From Chryseobacterium sp. (lineage in GTDB: Bacteria > Bacteroidota > Bacteroidia > Flavobacteriales > Weeksellaceae), in the NCBI GenBank assembly GCA_027492795.1, contig JAPUEB010000023.1:1-64000 (forward strand): a DNA stretch of 64,000 bases, in the 5' to 3' direction. Below, in pieces: positions 33,450 through 42,321 of the stretch. Under the pieces are notes generated by a model that was not told the DNA's origin, did not search any database, and saw only the letters and a program-made list of their open reading frames with translations. How positions within the stretch are numbered: the first letter of the stretch is position 1; the number at the start of each line of letters is the position of its first letter. Made by a program: the position numbers and the translations under genes.

Positions 33450-34904
33450 TTATTTAACTAGAAATTTTACAGTTGATTTTTTTCCTGCAAAATGATAAAC
33501 CAAAAAGTAAGAACCGAGAATTGCCGAAATTAGGATTTCATTTTTTCCTTTCCTAATCAATTGGGAATGAATAAGTTTTCCCGACATATCCGAAATTGCA
33601 ATATTGCCGTTTTCTGGAGCTTCAAAAAAGAATTTACCATTATTTGGATTGGGATACAGTGCATTTTTTGGAAGTATGGCTTCGTTTGTTCCCATTACAG
33701 AACAGTTATAAGGCGAAAAAGTGACCAAACCTTTCGCTGCATCATCTACTTGATGAAAAATTACAGCTTCCACCATCGCGTCTGTAGACTGTTCGTTTTC
33801 GCGCCAACAATTGAATTTCGCCATTACTGAACTCGTAGAATTATTGTATAAAGCATACGTATTTCCACCGTTGCCGTTATTGTAAAAAATATTTTGCCCT
33901 ATATTGGTATTTCCAGGTGTATCGCTGCCTAAATTTGCGGTTCCTGATGTTGGAAAAGTAATTCCCCACAAATTTCCTCTGATTTGGTTTTGTGTGATAT
34001 AAAGCTGATCCGAAGTGGCATAAAGCGAAATTCCGCTTCCGCCTTGTGCAGGATTATTTTGAATATTGTTGTTCTGAATAATATTTCCTTTGATAATTCC
34101 TGCGGCTCCTGCTGCCTGAATATTGATTCCGTAACGGTTATTTTGAACAGTGTTTCCAGAAATTCTTACGCGAACGGTTCCACCTGCAAGCGCGGCAACA
34201 GAAATTCCCCCAACATTGGTATTTAAAGGATTTCCTAAAACCGTGTTATTAACAATTTTTAAACTATCTGTTCCGGTTGGTCCCATATTGATTTGTGGAC
34301 GGTTTCCGTTGGTCTTTGAATTTTGAAAAAGATAATTATTGCTAAAAATTGCCGAAACCGTCTGGTTGGCTCCCGAACTGAACGCTGCCAAATCGTTTTC
34401 TAAAAACTGTGAATTTTGTACAACGGGACTTCCTGTGGAAAAAGAGATCGCACTTGCCGTAACCAACCCCGATTTAAAATTCCTTACAATACAGTTATCC
34501 ATCAAAAAATTTCCAGTTGAAACTCGTATTCCGCCGCCATATTCTAGCGTGGTATTTTTCATTTGTACATTGGAACCCGCATCAAACTGAATTCCGTTGA
34601 ATACAGAAGCCGGATTTCCCGATGTAATCAGCAAATTAGTAGCTATAGTGTTGTAAGTTCCTGCTAAGGTGAGTTTTATACCCGGATTGATGATGAGTGT
34701 AGTATTTTCGTTCATCAGCAGCGTATCTCCGGCTGAAATCGTGATGTTTGCCGTCATCGAGTAAGAAGTTCCGTTATTCACCAAAACAGTGGGAGCCGCC
34801 GCAGAAAGAGAACTTAAAGTATAACTTACCCCGGTTCCCGGACTGGTAAACTGCGCATTGGCTACAAAACTAATCAGGGTAAAAATAAAGGAGAAAATTT
34901 TCAT
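33450..34904 (-). CDS. secreted parallel beta-helix protein with T9SS sorting domain
   Basis: This 484-aa exported protein has a signal peptide (residues 1-17, ending NAQ). A long right-handed parallel beta-helix follows (about 60-380), seen as repeated short turns with Asn and Gly (NNTVLGNPLN, ISGNTVQNNRYG, IIQNNNIQNN). Such helices are found in polysaccharide lyases and adhesins, but I see no catalytic motif. The C-terminal T9SS sorting domain has LYPNPNNGKFFFE, ISDMSGKLIHS and STVKFLVK. It is probably a cell-surface or extracellular binding or carbohydrate-active protein. It is transcribed alone. Confidence 0.85.
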   Translation of the reverse strand: MKIFSFIFTLISFVANAQFTSPGTGVSYTLSSLSAAAPTVLVNNGTSYSMTANITISAGDTLLMNENTTLIINPGIKLTLAGTYNTIATNLLITSGNPASVFNGIQFDAGSNVQMKNTTLEYGGGIRVSTGNFLMDNCIVRNFKSGLVTASAISFSTGSPVVQNSQFLENDLAAFSSGANQTVSAIFSNNYLFQNSKTNGNRPQINMGPTGTDSLKIVNNTVLGNPLNTNVGGISVAALAGGTVRVRISGNTVQNNRYGINIQAAGAAGIIKGNIIQNNNIQNNPAQGGSGISLYATSDQLYITQNQIRGNLWGITFPTSGTANLGSDTPGNTNIGQNIFYNNGNGGNTYALYNNSTSSVMAKFNCWRENEQSTDAMVEAVIFHQVDDAAKGLVTFSPYNCSVMGTNEAILPKNALYPNPNNGKFFFEAPENGNIAISDMSGKLIHSQLIRKGKNEILISAILGSYFLVYHFAGKKSTVKFLVK

Positions 34905-35003
34905 AATGTTGATTTACAAGGAACTAAAAGTAATCATTTTTTGAATATCATTCCTATTCAGCACTTAAAATTTTTGACCTAATTTTGCTTTAAATTATAC
35001 GAA

Positions 35004-35873
35004 ATGAATTATTCTGAAATCATCATTGGCGTGATGCGATGGGGAATTTGGGGAGCCAATCTTTCCGAAAAAGACGTGCAAAACCTTATACAAGAAGCTT
35101 TGATAAACGATTTTTATACTTTCGACCATGCTGATATTTATGGAGGTTACACTACGGAAGAACTTTTTGGAAATGTTTTTTCAGAAATGAAAATTCCGCG
35201 CGAAAAAATTCAATTAATTTCCAAATGCGGCATCGAATATCCCAATGGAACGAAGCCTTATGAAATAAAATCTTACAATTATTCCAAAGACTATATCCTG
35301 AAATGTGTGGATGAAAGTTTGAAAAATTTAAAAACTGATTATCTGGATTTGCTCTTGCTTCACCGTCCTTCACCCTTGATGAATCCTGAAGAAGTTGCGG
35401 TTGCTTTTGGAATTTTAAGGAGTTCGGGAAAGGTTGTGGATTTTGGGGTGAGTAATTTTTCCACTTCACAGTTTGATTTAATTTCAACGTATTTTCCGTT
35501 TCTCGTGACCAATCAGGTGGAAATTTCGGTGAACGAAACAAAAGCTTTTTACGATGGCAGTTTAGAACAAATGATGATGAAAAAACTGCGACCGATGGCT
35601 TATTCCGTGATGGGAAATTATTTCAGCGAACCCAATTCTGAACAAAATTTGAGAATTAAAGAGGTTTTGGAAAAACTTTGTGAAAAATACAATGCGGAAG
35701 AAAATCAGTTGCTTTTAGCGTATTTGCTGAAACATCCGGCGAGAATTATACCTGTTGTCGGCACTTCCCAAGTAGAAAATATCAAAAAATTCAAAGAAAG
35801 TTTGAAGATTAATTTGGAACGAGAAGATTGGTTTAAAATTCTGGAAGCGAGCGCGGGGAAAAGGGTTCCGTAA
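35004..35873 (+). CDS. aldo/keto reductase
   Basis: This 289-aa NADPH-dependent oxidoreductase has a TIM-barrel fold. The catalytic tetrad can be seen: Asp in FDHADIYGGY, Tyr in the same motif, Lys in LISKCGI and His in LLLHRPSP. The C-terminal cofactor-binding part has RIIPVVGTSQVENIKKF. The substrate is unknown. It starts 100 bp after the divergent beta-helix gene, at ATG 35004, and seems to be a single gene. Confidence 0.92.
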   Translation: MNYSEIIIGVMRWGIWGANLSEKDVQNLIQEALINDFYTFDHADIYGGYTTEELFGNVFSEMKIPREKIQLISKCGIEYPNGTKPYEIKSYNYSKDYILKCVDESLKNLKTDYLDLLLLHRPSPLMNPEEVAVAFGILRSSGKVVDFGVSNFSTSQFDLISTYFPFLVTNQVEISVNETKAFYDGSLEQMMMKKLRPMAYSVMGNYFSEPNSEQNLRIKEVLEKLCEKYNAEENQLLLAYLLKHPARIIPVVGTSQVENIKKFKESLKINLEREDWFKILEASAGKRVP

Positions 35874-35937
35874 ATTATATCATTAAGAACACTTTACCAA
35901 TAAAATATACAAACAGAGTGAACAATCTTTTATATAA

Positions 35938-35985
35938 AGAGATTCTTCACGTCATTCGTTGCACTCATTTTGTTCAGAATGACAA
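35938..35985. repeat. AGATTCTTCACGTCATT...CAGAATGAC dispersed repeat
   Basis: This stretch between the aldo/keto reductase and DUF4153 genes has the AGATTCTTC and CAGAATGAC ends of the repeat also found at 32202 and inside the ATPase gene at 30180-30350. Confidence 0.6.
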
Positions 35986-36007
35986 AAAACCCATATAAAT
36001 TGGATGT

Positions 36008-37783
36008 TTATTTTTCCCGAATCAACACAAAACCATCATTAAAATAAATATTTTCTTTTTCCGAATTCACTTTTTCGCGGACAAGGTTTTCAAAAATTAT
36101 TTTGAAATGATAATTTCCTAAATCTCCTTTTACAGCGATTTCGGGAACGTCGATTCTTCCGTTTCGGTTTTCGCCTAGAATTTTAAGAATTTGTGGGAAT
36201 AAATCAATGGTTTCTTTTGAATTCATCGATAGTTTGAATACTTTATTGTTGTCATACAATTGGTCATTCAGTGTAAAAGTATTTCCGTTTAAAACCAATT
36301 TTCCGGTTCGCAAATCCCGTAGTTTTGCAACATACTGATAATCTGAAACCGCTGAAAAATTGTTTTCTGCAACCAATTCCAATCGCTCAAATTCTTGATG
36401 TTTTAAAGTGTGGTCAATATTGGTAAACAGACTTCTTACATCACCATTAATCTCGTATTTGCGGTTGTAAATTTCATTTTTCGCAATCTTTCTTTGAGCT
36501 TTTTCATCCAAAAATTGATTCACAAATTCTTTCTCTTTCCTAATCGTGAGAAAGGCAATTTTATCGGAAACTTCATCTACTACTTTTGAAGAAACCCTTT
36601 TAGAAAAATCAATTTTTCCGTTTTGAAGGAGTTTGTTTTCATTTAAAACCTTTTCCAGCTCATTTTTCTGACTTCTTTTTGCCACCGAAAACGTATTGAA
36701 ATAAGGAAAAACCAATGAAAATAATCCAAATGCAAACAGCGACATTGGAATGAATTTGATGGTTGGGTTTTTAATAAAAACAAAGTAAAGAACCACCGTT
36801 GTAAGCCATAAAGCAATCAAGAGAACGAAGTATCTTGGTTCGGTGTAGCCATATTCTAAAATTCTGGTAAAAATGGCGACAAAAAGGAGCACAATCAGCG
36901 GAATAAGCGTGTAATAAAATATTTTGCTGAAAATTTTAACCCAAGATTTTGTGCCCTCCTCTTTTAACGGATGAACGAGCAACAAAGCCAAAATTCCAAC
37001 CACAGAATAGGCGAGAATAAGGTAGGAAACCCAACCTCGCGGAAGTTCCCAATTGATAAGGATTTTAAACGCATAAAAATACAGAATCACTGCATAAATA
37101 ATGAGCAGCGGAATGAGCACAAACTGAGTAAAAAACTTTAAAATTTGCGGATAATTTTTGTCTTTTTCCAATTGATGAAGCCCTTTTTCGTTGAAGAGAA
37201 GAAAAATAAAGCAGCTGCCCAAAATTGCCAAAAAGGAAATTGTTTTTGGATAAATTTTGTAATCGAAATTGATATCGAACAGTTTGTCTACCGCTAAAAT
37301 TGCAAGCGCAACACCTCCAACCAAAGCTCCGGTAAAAACGGCAGTGAGAAAAAGGTTGATGAAAAGATTTTTGTTGTATTGCCAAAAATTCAGCTCTCGT
37401 TTTTCACCGAAAAAAGCAATAAACGATACCAAAAGATGCGACAAAATAAAAGTGGGAATCAGCAAAAAAGCATAAACTTCGGTGAAATCTTTTTCTTTTT
37501 CGGGCAGTAAAAAGTAAAAACCTACAAGAAAAAGTGTTCCAAAAAATTCCATCAAAAAACCTTTTCCAATGCGTTGTGAAAGCATTTTTATGGCAAACAT
37601 CAGCGAAATACCCAAACATCCGGTGATGATTAGTTTTATTACCGAAAATTGGTTAGCTTCATTATCCATTTCTATGGAAACTACGGCAGAAATTGCAGCA
37701 ATGAGAGCCATCACCAAAATCATCGGGTAACGCAAAACGATGTCGTCGGTTTTTCTCCAGATTTCTTTTATTTTTTTTAGCAT
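36008..37783 (-). CDS. DUF4153 family multi-pass membrane protein
   Basis: This 591-aa protein has about ten to twelve hydrophobic segments in its first 385 residues (for example MILVMALIAAISAVVSIEM and FLAILGSCFIFLLF). A hydrophilic C-terminal domain of about 200 residues follows. The length and layout fit the DUF4153 family common in Bacteroidota, whose function is unknown. The C-terminal part contains beta-rich segments (GKLVLNGNTFTLND). The BlaI-like gene lies 125 bp upstream on the same strand, so cotranscription is possible. Transport or signalling are possible but unsupported. Confidence 0.75.
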   Translation of the reverse strand: MLKKIKEIWRKTDDIVLRYPMILVMALIAAISAVVSIEMDNEANQFSVIKLIITGCLGISLMFAIKMLSQRIGKGFLMEFFGTLFLVGFYFLLPEKEKDFTEVYAFLLIPTFILSHLLVSFIAFFGEKRELNFWQYNKNLFINLFLTAVFTGALVGGVALAILAVDKLFDINFDYKIYPKTISFLAILGSCFIFLLFNEKGLHQLEKDKNYPQILKFFTQFVLIPLLIIYAVILYFYAFKILINWELPRGWVSYLILAYSVVGILALLLVHPLKEEGTKSWVKIFSKIFYYTLIPLIVLLFVAIFTRILEYGYTEPRYFVLLIALWLTTVVLYFVFIKNPTIKFIPMSLFAFGLFSLVFPYFNTFSVAKRSQKNELEKVLNENKLLQNGKIDFSKRVSSKVVDEVSDKIAFLTIRKEKEFVNQFLDEKAQRKIAKNEIYNRKYEINGDVRSLFTNIDHTLKHQEFERLELVAENNFSAVSDYQYVAKLRDLRTGKLVLNGNTFTLNDQLYDNNKVFKLSMNSKETIDLFPQILKILGENRNGRIDVPEIAVKGDLGNYHFKIIFENLVREKVNSEKENIYFNDGFVLIREK

Positions 37784-37828
37784 CAGATTTCTTTTTTTGT
37801 TTATTGCTAAAACTACCCCGTCAAAATT

Positions 37829-37885
37829 TTCTCAAAAAATTTTGCCACCCCTTCAGAGAAGGGGAATTTTGCGAGGCAAAACTTC
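37829..37885. repeat. CCCCTTCAGAGAAGGGG hairpin repeat
   Basis: The palindrome CCCCTTCAGAGAAGGGG, flanked by AAAATTTTGCC and GGCAAAACT, lies between the DUF4153 and BlaI-like genes. It resembles the CTCCTTTGGAGAG repeat that occurs in frame at 30427-30472 in the ATPase gene. Confidence 0.6.
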
Positions 37886-37907
37886 CAACTCCCATCTTCC
37901 AGCCAAG

Positions 37908-38381
37908 CTATTTCTTCTTTTTCTTCTCCTTTTTTTTCTTCTTTTTGCCTTTTTTATGTTCTGTAAGTTCTGAAATGAATTCGGCAATAGGATTTTCCTG
38001 TTTTCTTTCTTCTATGACGGGAACTACGGTAGTTTTTACCTCAAAAAACTGCGTTATATCTGAACTGTTTACCATTTTTTCTTCAATCAACATTTTCAAA
38101 AATTCATTGGAATTTTCAAAATAGTTTTCGATAAGATTTTGTTGCAAAAATTTTCGGTATTCTTCCATCGGAATGGCTACAGAATATTTGAAAACGCGTC
38201 CTTCTTTCGCCGTGGAAAGGAATTCTTTCTCCACCAAAATTTTTAAATAAGTTGAAATGGTGTTTTGATGCGGTTTTGGTTCGGGATGTTGCTCCAAAAC
38301 GTCTTTCATATAAAAAGAATTCAGCTTCCAAAGCAGTTGCATCAAATGTTCTTCGGCGGGAGTGAGGGGAGATATTTGCAT
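37908..38381 (-). CDS. BlaI/MecI/CopY family repressor with a lysine-rich tail
   Basis: This 157-aa winged-helix repressor matches the BlaI/MecI family: LTPAEEHLMQLLWKLNSFYMKDVLEQ, then QNTISTYLKILVEKEFLSTAKEGRVFKY as the recognition helix and wing. The family is usually about 120-130 aa and paired with a BlaR1-like membrane protease. Here no such partner is nearby. The C-terminus ends in a long Lys-rich tail encoded by A-rich runs prone to slippage. It may regulate the DUF4153 gene downstream. The start ATG at 38381 fits the family; a heptamer array precedes it. Confidence 0.85.
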   Translation of the reverse strand: MQISPLTPAEEHLMQLLWKLNSFYMKDVLEQHPEPKPHQNTISTYLKILVEKEFLSTAKEGRVFKYSVAIPMEEYRKFLQQNLIENYFENSNEFLKMLIEEKMVNSSDITQFFEVKTTVVPVIEERKQENPIAEFISELTEHKKGKKKKKKEKKKKK

Positions 38382-38391
38382 AAAATCTTTT

Positions 38392-38491
38392 GTTTGAAGT
38401 TTGAAGTTTGAATTTGTTTGAAGTAGTTTGATTTAGTTTGAACTCATGTTCAACATTAATCACTAATCACTTATTATTTATCACTTATCAA
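38392..38491. repeat. two 7-bp-period arrays between PAP2 and BlaI-like genes
   Basis: GTTTGAA-type units (38392-38444) precede the BlaI-like start on the minus strand. A second array of AATCACT, TATTATT, TATCACT units lies at 38458-38491 and overlaps the last codons of the PAP2 gene. Confidence 0.65.
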
Positions 38492-39080
38492 AGAAAGCCA
38501 CGTAAAGATAAGCAAAAGAAACAATTGCAGCGATAAATCCGCCCATCAAAACTTCTTTCGGGGTGTGTCTTTTTAAAATAATTCTTGTAATTCCTACCAA
38601 AATTGCTATTCCAAGCCAAATAAAACCAAAAGTAGGATTCCAAACATAAAAAAATGCGGCAACCAATACATTAAACGCAGTATGCATCGAACTTTTAATG
38701 AAATAATTGCTGATGTGCATCAATATTAAAAGTACCAAAATAAACATCATCACCAAATCAAAATTTTTGTTGATGAAGAAATCGTAGGCTAAATAAAACG
38801 CCATCATCATTGCGATAAAATTATATAAACTTTTGCGTTGAACTCGATTAGAAACATCCATATTGCTGTATTTTCCGGTTTTTACGTTATAAATAATCCA
38901 TCCAGAAATTGGGATAATCATAATCAACAAAATCGGAAGAAATTTATGTAAAGCTTCTTTAAAAGTGTAATTCAGACTGCTGAAATAAATGAAAAAAAAC
39001 AGCAATGAAGTTAGCGGATTAAAAAAATCTGAAATTATTTTTGATACTTTCAGAATGATAGAGTTTTGGGTTTGGAGCAT
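38481..39080 (-). CDS. PAP2 superfamily membrane phosphatase
   Basis: This 199-aa membrane protein has about six hydrophobic segments. I chose ATG at 39080, since the 30 extra upstream residues are hydrophilic and unconserved. A reduced PAP2 signature is visible: the segment around KSSMHTAF, which corresponds to the usual PSGH region, and RIILKRHTPKEVLMGG, with the catalytic His and following acidic residue. The enzyme should dephosphorylate a lipid phosphate such as phosphatidylglycerol phosphate or undecaprenyl pyrophosphate. The exact substrate is not evident. It precedes the BlaI-like gene by 99 bp in the direction of transcription. Confidence 0.78.
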   Translation of the reverse strand: MLQTQNSIILKVSKIISDFFNPLTSLLFFFIYFSSLNYTFKEALHKFLPILLIMIIPISGWIIYNVKTGKYSNMDVSNRVQRKSLYNFIAMMMAFYLAYDFFINKNFDLVMMFILVLLILMHISNYFIKSSMHTAFNVLVAAFFYVWNPTFGFIWLGIAILVGITRIILKRHTPKEVLMGGFIAAIVSFAYLYVAFFDK

Positions 39081-39156
39081 AAATTGGGATGAATTTTCAA
39101 AAATAAACTTATTTTTTACAAAGTAATTCTGATTCTTTAAAAACTTAAGAATTAAT

Positions 39157-39342
39157 CGCAAAGTGCGCAAAAGTTTTTTTTAAAAAATTCAAAGTATTTC
39201 GTCCGCAAAGGCGCTTTGCTTAGCAAATACACCTCATAATATTTGTAGGTTTATTTTGAAGGAACAACTCTGCTAAACGAAGTGGCTTTGCGAACGAATT
39301 ATGCATCAAAGAAAATGAAAATCACTTTGCGCTCTTAGCAAT
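39157..39342. repeat. 186-bp inverted-repeat element upstream of pdhA
   Basis: The left arm (CGCAAAGTGCGCAAAAG and CGTCCGCAAAGGCGCTTTGC) is mirrored on the right (GGCTTTGCGAACGAATT and CACTTTGCGCTCTTAGCA). The arms are about 60 bp with mismatches. It occupies half of the 369-bp gap between the PAP2 and pdhA genes; the rest holds only the pdhA promoter region. Its CGCAAAG-rich arms recall the 144-bp tandem repeat near thrS. Confidence 0.75.
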
Positions 39343-39422
39343 AAAAATAAAAGTTTGTTGTTAGTTTAACTGTATTGAGCAGTTTTAGAAATTATGGTAA
39401 CAATAGAAACAAAGATTTTTCC

Positions 39423-39430
39423 TATTTTTG
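39423..39430 (+). promoter_or_regulatory. probable -7 element of the pdhA promoter
   Basis: TATTTTTG matches TAnnTTTG exactly and lies 19 bp before the pdhA ATG. No clear TTTG -33 element is present at 17-23 bp upstream. Confidence 0.4.
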
Positions 39431-39449
39431 CCTAATAATTTCAATCACA

Positions 39450-40451
39450 ATGAAGGAATTTTCCAAAGAAGTTTACCTAAAATGGTACGCCGATATGACG
39501 ATGTGGAGAAGGTTTGAAGACAAATGCCGTTCTCTTTACCTGAAACAAAAAATTAGAGGATTTTTACACTTATACAACGGTCAGGAAGCTATTCCTGCAG
39601 GTTTTACACATGCAATGGATCTTACCAAAGATTCGATGATTACGGCGTATCGTTGCCATATTCATCCAATGGCGATGGGAGTGGATCCGCGCAGAATTAT
39701 GGCGGAACTCTGCGGAAAAGCAACCGGAACTTCCGGTGGAATGGGTGGCTCTATGCATATTTTTTCCAAAGAACACCGTTTTTACGGCGGTCACGGAATT
39801 GTGGGCGGACAAATTCCTTTGGGAGCAGGTATCGCTTTTGCGGACAAATATTTCGATAGAAACGCGGTTTGCATCACGTTTTTTGGTGATGGTGCTGCAA
39901 GACAAGGCTCGCTTCACGAAACTTTCAATATGGCGATGAACTGGAAACTTCCCGTAGTTTTCGTGGTAGAAAATAACCAGTATGCGATGGGAACTTCGGT
40001 GACCAGAACAGCTAATCATGAAGATATTTATAAATTAGGTTTGGGTTACGAAATGCCTTGTATGCCTGTTGATGCGATGGATCCTGAAAAAGTGGCAGAA
40101 GTTGCTTACGAAGCCATCGAAAGGGCAAGAAGAGGAGACGGACCTACATTTATTGAGGCAAGAACTTACCGTTACAGAGGTCACTCAATGTCCGATGCAG
40201 AACCATATAGAACCAAAGAAGAGGTAGAAATGCACAAAAAAGACGACCCGATTCATTTGGTGAAAGAAAGAATTTTGCAAAACGGTTGGGCTACCGAAGC
40301 TGAACTGGAAGAAATCGACAACAAATCCCGAGAATTTGTAGAAGAATGTGTGGATTTTATGGAAAACTCACCATATCCGGACGCAGAAAAAATTTATGAA
40401 TACGTTTACGCACAGGAGGATTATCCTTTCTTGGACAAACTGGAAAACTAA
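39450..40451 (+). CDS. pdhA: pyruvate dehydrogenase E1 component, alpha subunit
   Basis: E1 alpha binds thiamine diphosphate with E1 beta and decarboxylates pyruvate. The 333-aa protein starts at ATG 39450. The longer frame upstream is unconserved and runs over the promoter. The ThDP and phosphorylation-loop region shows GHGIVGGQIPLGAGIAFA and the ThDP motif GDGAARQGSLHETFNMAMNWKLPVVFVVENN, and later YRYRGHSMSDAEPYR. pdhC follows 96 bp downstream. The E1 beta gene is not adjacent and must be elsewhere, as is common in Flavobacteriia. Confidence 0.96.
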   Translation: MKEFSKEVYLKWYADMTMWRRFEDKCRSLYLKQKIRGFLHLYNGQEAIPAGFTHAMDLTKDSMITAYRCHIHPMAMGVDPRRIMAELCGKATGTSGGMGGSMHIFSKEHRFYGGHGIVGGQIPLGAGIAFADKYFDRNAVCITFFGDGAARQGSLHETFNMAMNWKLPVVFVVENNQYAMGTSVTRTANHEDIYKLGLGYEMPCMPVDAMDPEKVAEVAYEAIERARRGDGPTFIEARTYRYRGHSMSDAEPYRTKEEVEMHKKDDPIHLVKERILQNGWATEAELEEIDNKSREFVEECVDFMENSPYPDAEKIYEYVYAQEDYPFLDKLEN

Positions 40452-40461
40452 AATAATTATT

Positions 40462-40538
40462 AATTTGAAATTTGAAATTTGAAATTTGAAATTCAACAGA
40501 ATCTCAAATCTCGAATCTCGAATCTCGAATCTCAAATC
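40462..40538. repeat. 7-bp-period array between pdhA and pdhC
   Basis: Four units of GAAATTT/GAAATTC are followed, after a short gap, by TCTCAAA, TCTCGAA (three times) and TCTCAAA, all in strict 7-bp steps. The two halves are roughly complementary and could pair in the mRNA just upstream of the pdhC start. It resembles the array before arsR at 24620-24691. Confidence 0.8.
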
Positions 40539-40547
40539 AATAAATTT

Positions 40548-42227
40548 ATGGCTGAAGTAATCACAATGCCCCGTCTTTCGGACACGATGACGGAAGGAAA
40601 AGTTGCCAAATGGCACAAAAAAGTAGGAGACGCCGTGAAAGAAGGCGATATTTTAGCAGAAATAGAAACCGATAAAGCCGTTCAGGATTTTGAATCTGAA
40701 GTGAACGGAACTCTTTTATATATAGGTGTTGAGGAAGGAAATGCAGCACCGGTTGATTCTGTTCTTGCCATTATTGGTGAACAGGGCGAAAATATCGATG
40801 CTTTGAAAGAAGGAGATGCTCCAAAAAATGAAAAGGAAGTTGCACAAAAAGAAGGTGTTCCCGAAGAATTTAAAACCGAGAACGAAAATACAGCGGTAGA
40901 AACTTCCGAACCCGTAGAAAAAGAAGACGGAAATACAACTATTGCAGCAGAAATTCCGGCAGGTGTGGAAATCATCAATATGCCACGACTTTCCGATACG
41001 ATGACGGAAGGTAAAGTTGCAAAATGGAACAAAAATGTTAGCGACGACGTAAAAGAAGGCGATATTATTGCAGAAATAGAAACCGATAAAGCCGTTCAGG
41101 ATTTTGAATCTGAAGTGAACGGAACTTTGCTTTATCAAGGAGTAAAAGAAGGTGAAGCAACACCGGTAGATAAAATTTTAGCAATTATCGGTCCTGCAGG
41201 AACGGATGTTTCCGCGATTGTTACAGGAGGAGGAGCGAAGAAGTCCGAAGTCCGAAGTCCGAAGAATGAAGAAACTGCAAAAGTTGCTGAAAAACCAATA
41301 GAAAAAGTTGAAAGCGGAGAGCAGAAATCCGAAAGCCGACTTGCAATTTCTCCTTTGGCTAAAAAAATGGCGGAGGAAAAAGGAATTGACGTTCATACCT
41401 TACAAGGTTCCGGTGAAAACGGCAGAATTGTAAAAAAAGATATTGAAAGCTATTCACCAAGTGCCGTCATTGCGAGTGAAACGAAGCAAACTGTTTCTGC
41501 TGCATCTGCTCAAACTTCATTACAGCCTCAAATGAATTTCATTCAAGGTCAAGATTCGGAAACTCCAAATTCACAGGTAAGAAACATTATTGCGAAAAGA
41601 CTTTCTGAAAGTAAATTTTCTGCGCCACATTATTATTTGATGGTGGAAATCAATATGGATAAAGCGATTGAGGCGAGAAACGAAATCAATTCACTTCCAG
41701 ATACCAAAATTTCCTTCAACGATATGATTATCAAAGCTACAGCAATGGCTTTGAGAAAACATCCACAAGTAAATTCTTCTTGGGCAGGAGATAAAATCAT
41801 TCACCACGGAAATATCAATGTTGGCGTTGCAGTAGCAATTCCGGACGGTTTGGTAGTTCCAGTTTTGAAAAATACCGACCAAATGAATTATCTGCAAATT
41901 TCTGCAGCGGTGAAAGATATGGCTTCCAGAGCAAAATCCAAAGGTTTAAAAGCCAACGAAATGGAAGGTTCTACTTTCTCGGTTTCCAATTTAGGAATGT
42001 TCGGAATTGAAACTTTTACATCCATCATCAATCAACCAAATTCTGCAATTTTATCAGTTGGTGCAATTATTGAAAAACCGATTGTAAAAGACGGACAAAT
42101 TGTAGTAGGAAACACCATGAAACTTTCCCTTGCGTGCGACCATAGAGTTGTGGATGGCGCAACCGGAGCACAGTTTTTACAAACTTTAAGAACGTATTTG
42201 GAGCAGCCACTGACGTTGTTGCTGTAA
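40548..42227 (+). CDS. pdhC: pyruvate dehydrogenase E2, dihydrolipoamide acetyltransferase with two lipoyl domains
   Basis: E2 transfers the acetyl group from lipoamide to CoA and forms the complex core. The 559-aa protein starts at ATG 40548. It has two near-identical lipoyl domains (residues 1-78 and about 139-216) with lipoylated Lys43 and Lys181 in ETDKAVQDF. An E3/E1-binding domain follows (about 265-300), then the catalytic domain (about 340-559) with His532 in CDHRVVDG. The linkers around the E3-binding domain contain peptides (KSEVRSPKNE, GEQKSESRL, VIASETKQ) encoded by sequences of intergenic-repeat type. A terminator follows 20 bp after the stop. Confidence 0.96.
   Translation: MAEVITMPRLSDTMTEGKVAKWHKKVGDAVKEGDILAEIETDKAVQDFESEVNGTLLYIGVEEGNAAPVDSVLAIIGEQGENIDALKEGDAPKNEKEVAQKEGVPEEFKTENENTAVETSEPVEKEDGNTTIAAEIPAGVEIINMPRLSDTMTEGKVAKWNKNVSDDVKEGDIIAEIETDKAVQDFESEVNGTLLYQGVKEGEATPVDKILAIIGPAGTDVSAIVTGGGAKKSEVRSPKNEETAKVAEKPIEKVESGEQKSESRLAISPLAKKMAEEKGIDVHTLQGSGENGRIVKKDIESYSPSAVIASETKQTVSAASAQTSLQPQMNFIQGQDSETPNSQVRNIIAKRLSESKFSAPHYYLMVEINMDKAIEARNEINSLPDTKISFNDMIIKATAMALRKHPQVNSSWAGDKIIHHGNINVGVAVAIPDGLVVPVLKNTDQMNYLQISAAVKDMASRAKSKGLKANEMEGSTFSVSNLGMFGIETFTSIINQPNSAILSVGAIIEKPIVKDGQIVVGNTMKLSLACDHRVVDGATGAQFLQTLRTYLEQPLTLLL
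41243..41492. repeat. repeat-derived segments inside pdhC linkers
   Basis: Three in-frame segments match intergenic repeat types. GTCCGAA occurs three times at 41243-41263, as between arsR and arsM. A GAAAGCG/GAAATCC/GAAAGCC heptad stretch lies at 41313-41345, like 6686-6715. GTCATTGCGAGTGAAACGAAGC lies at 41465-41492, like 26822-26905. Confidence 0.75.
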
Positions 42228-42247
42228 CAAAATTTGATGATATGAAC

Positions 42248-42286
42248 AACCCTTTCAGCGTTTCAAATCGCTGAAAGGGTTTTTTG
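42248..42286 (+). terminator. terminator of the pdhA-pdhC transcript
   Basis: CCCTTTCAGCG and CGCTGAAAGGG form a perfect stem with the loop TTTCAAAT, followed by TTTTTT, 22 bases beyond the pdhC stop. Confidence 0.92.
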
Positions 42287-42321
42287 TAAAAATTCCAAAA
42301 AATATAAGTATTTTTGAACCT

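Noticed and set aside
40462-40538. CRISPR-like regular repeats
   Set aside because: Units are 7 bp with no spacers and no cas genes lie in the window; the other arrays were rejected for the same reason.
42248-42286. Riboswitch or leader element upstream of lolD
   Set aside because: The structure is a plain stem-loop with a T-run just after pdhC, which is a terminator.
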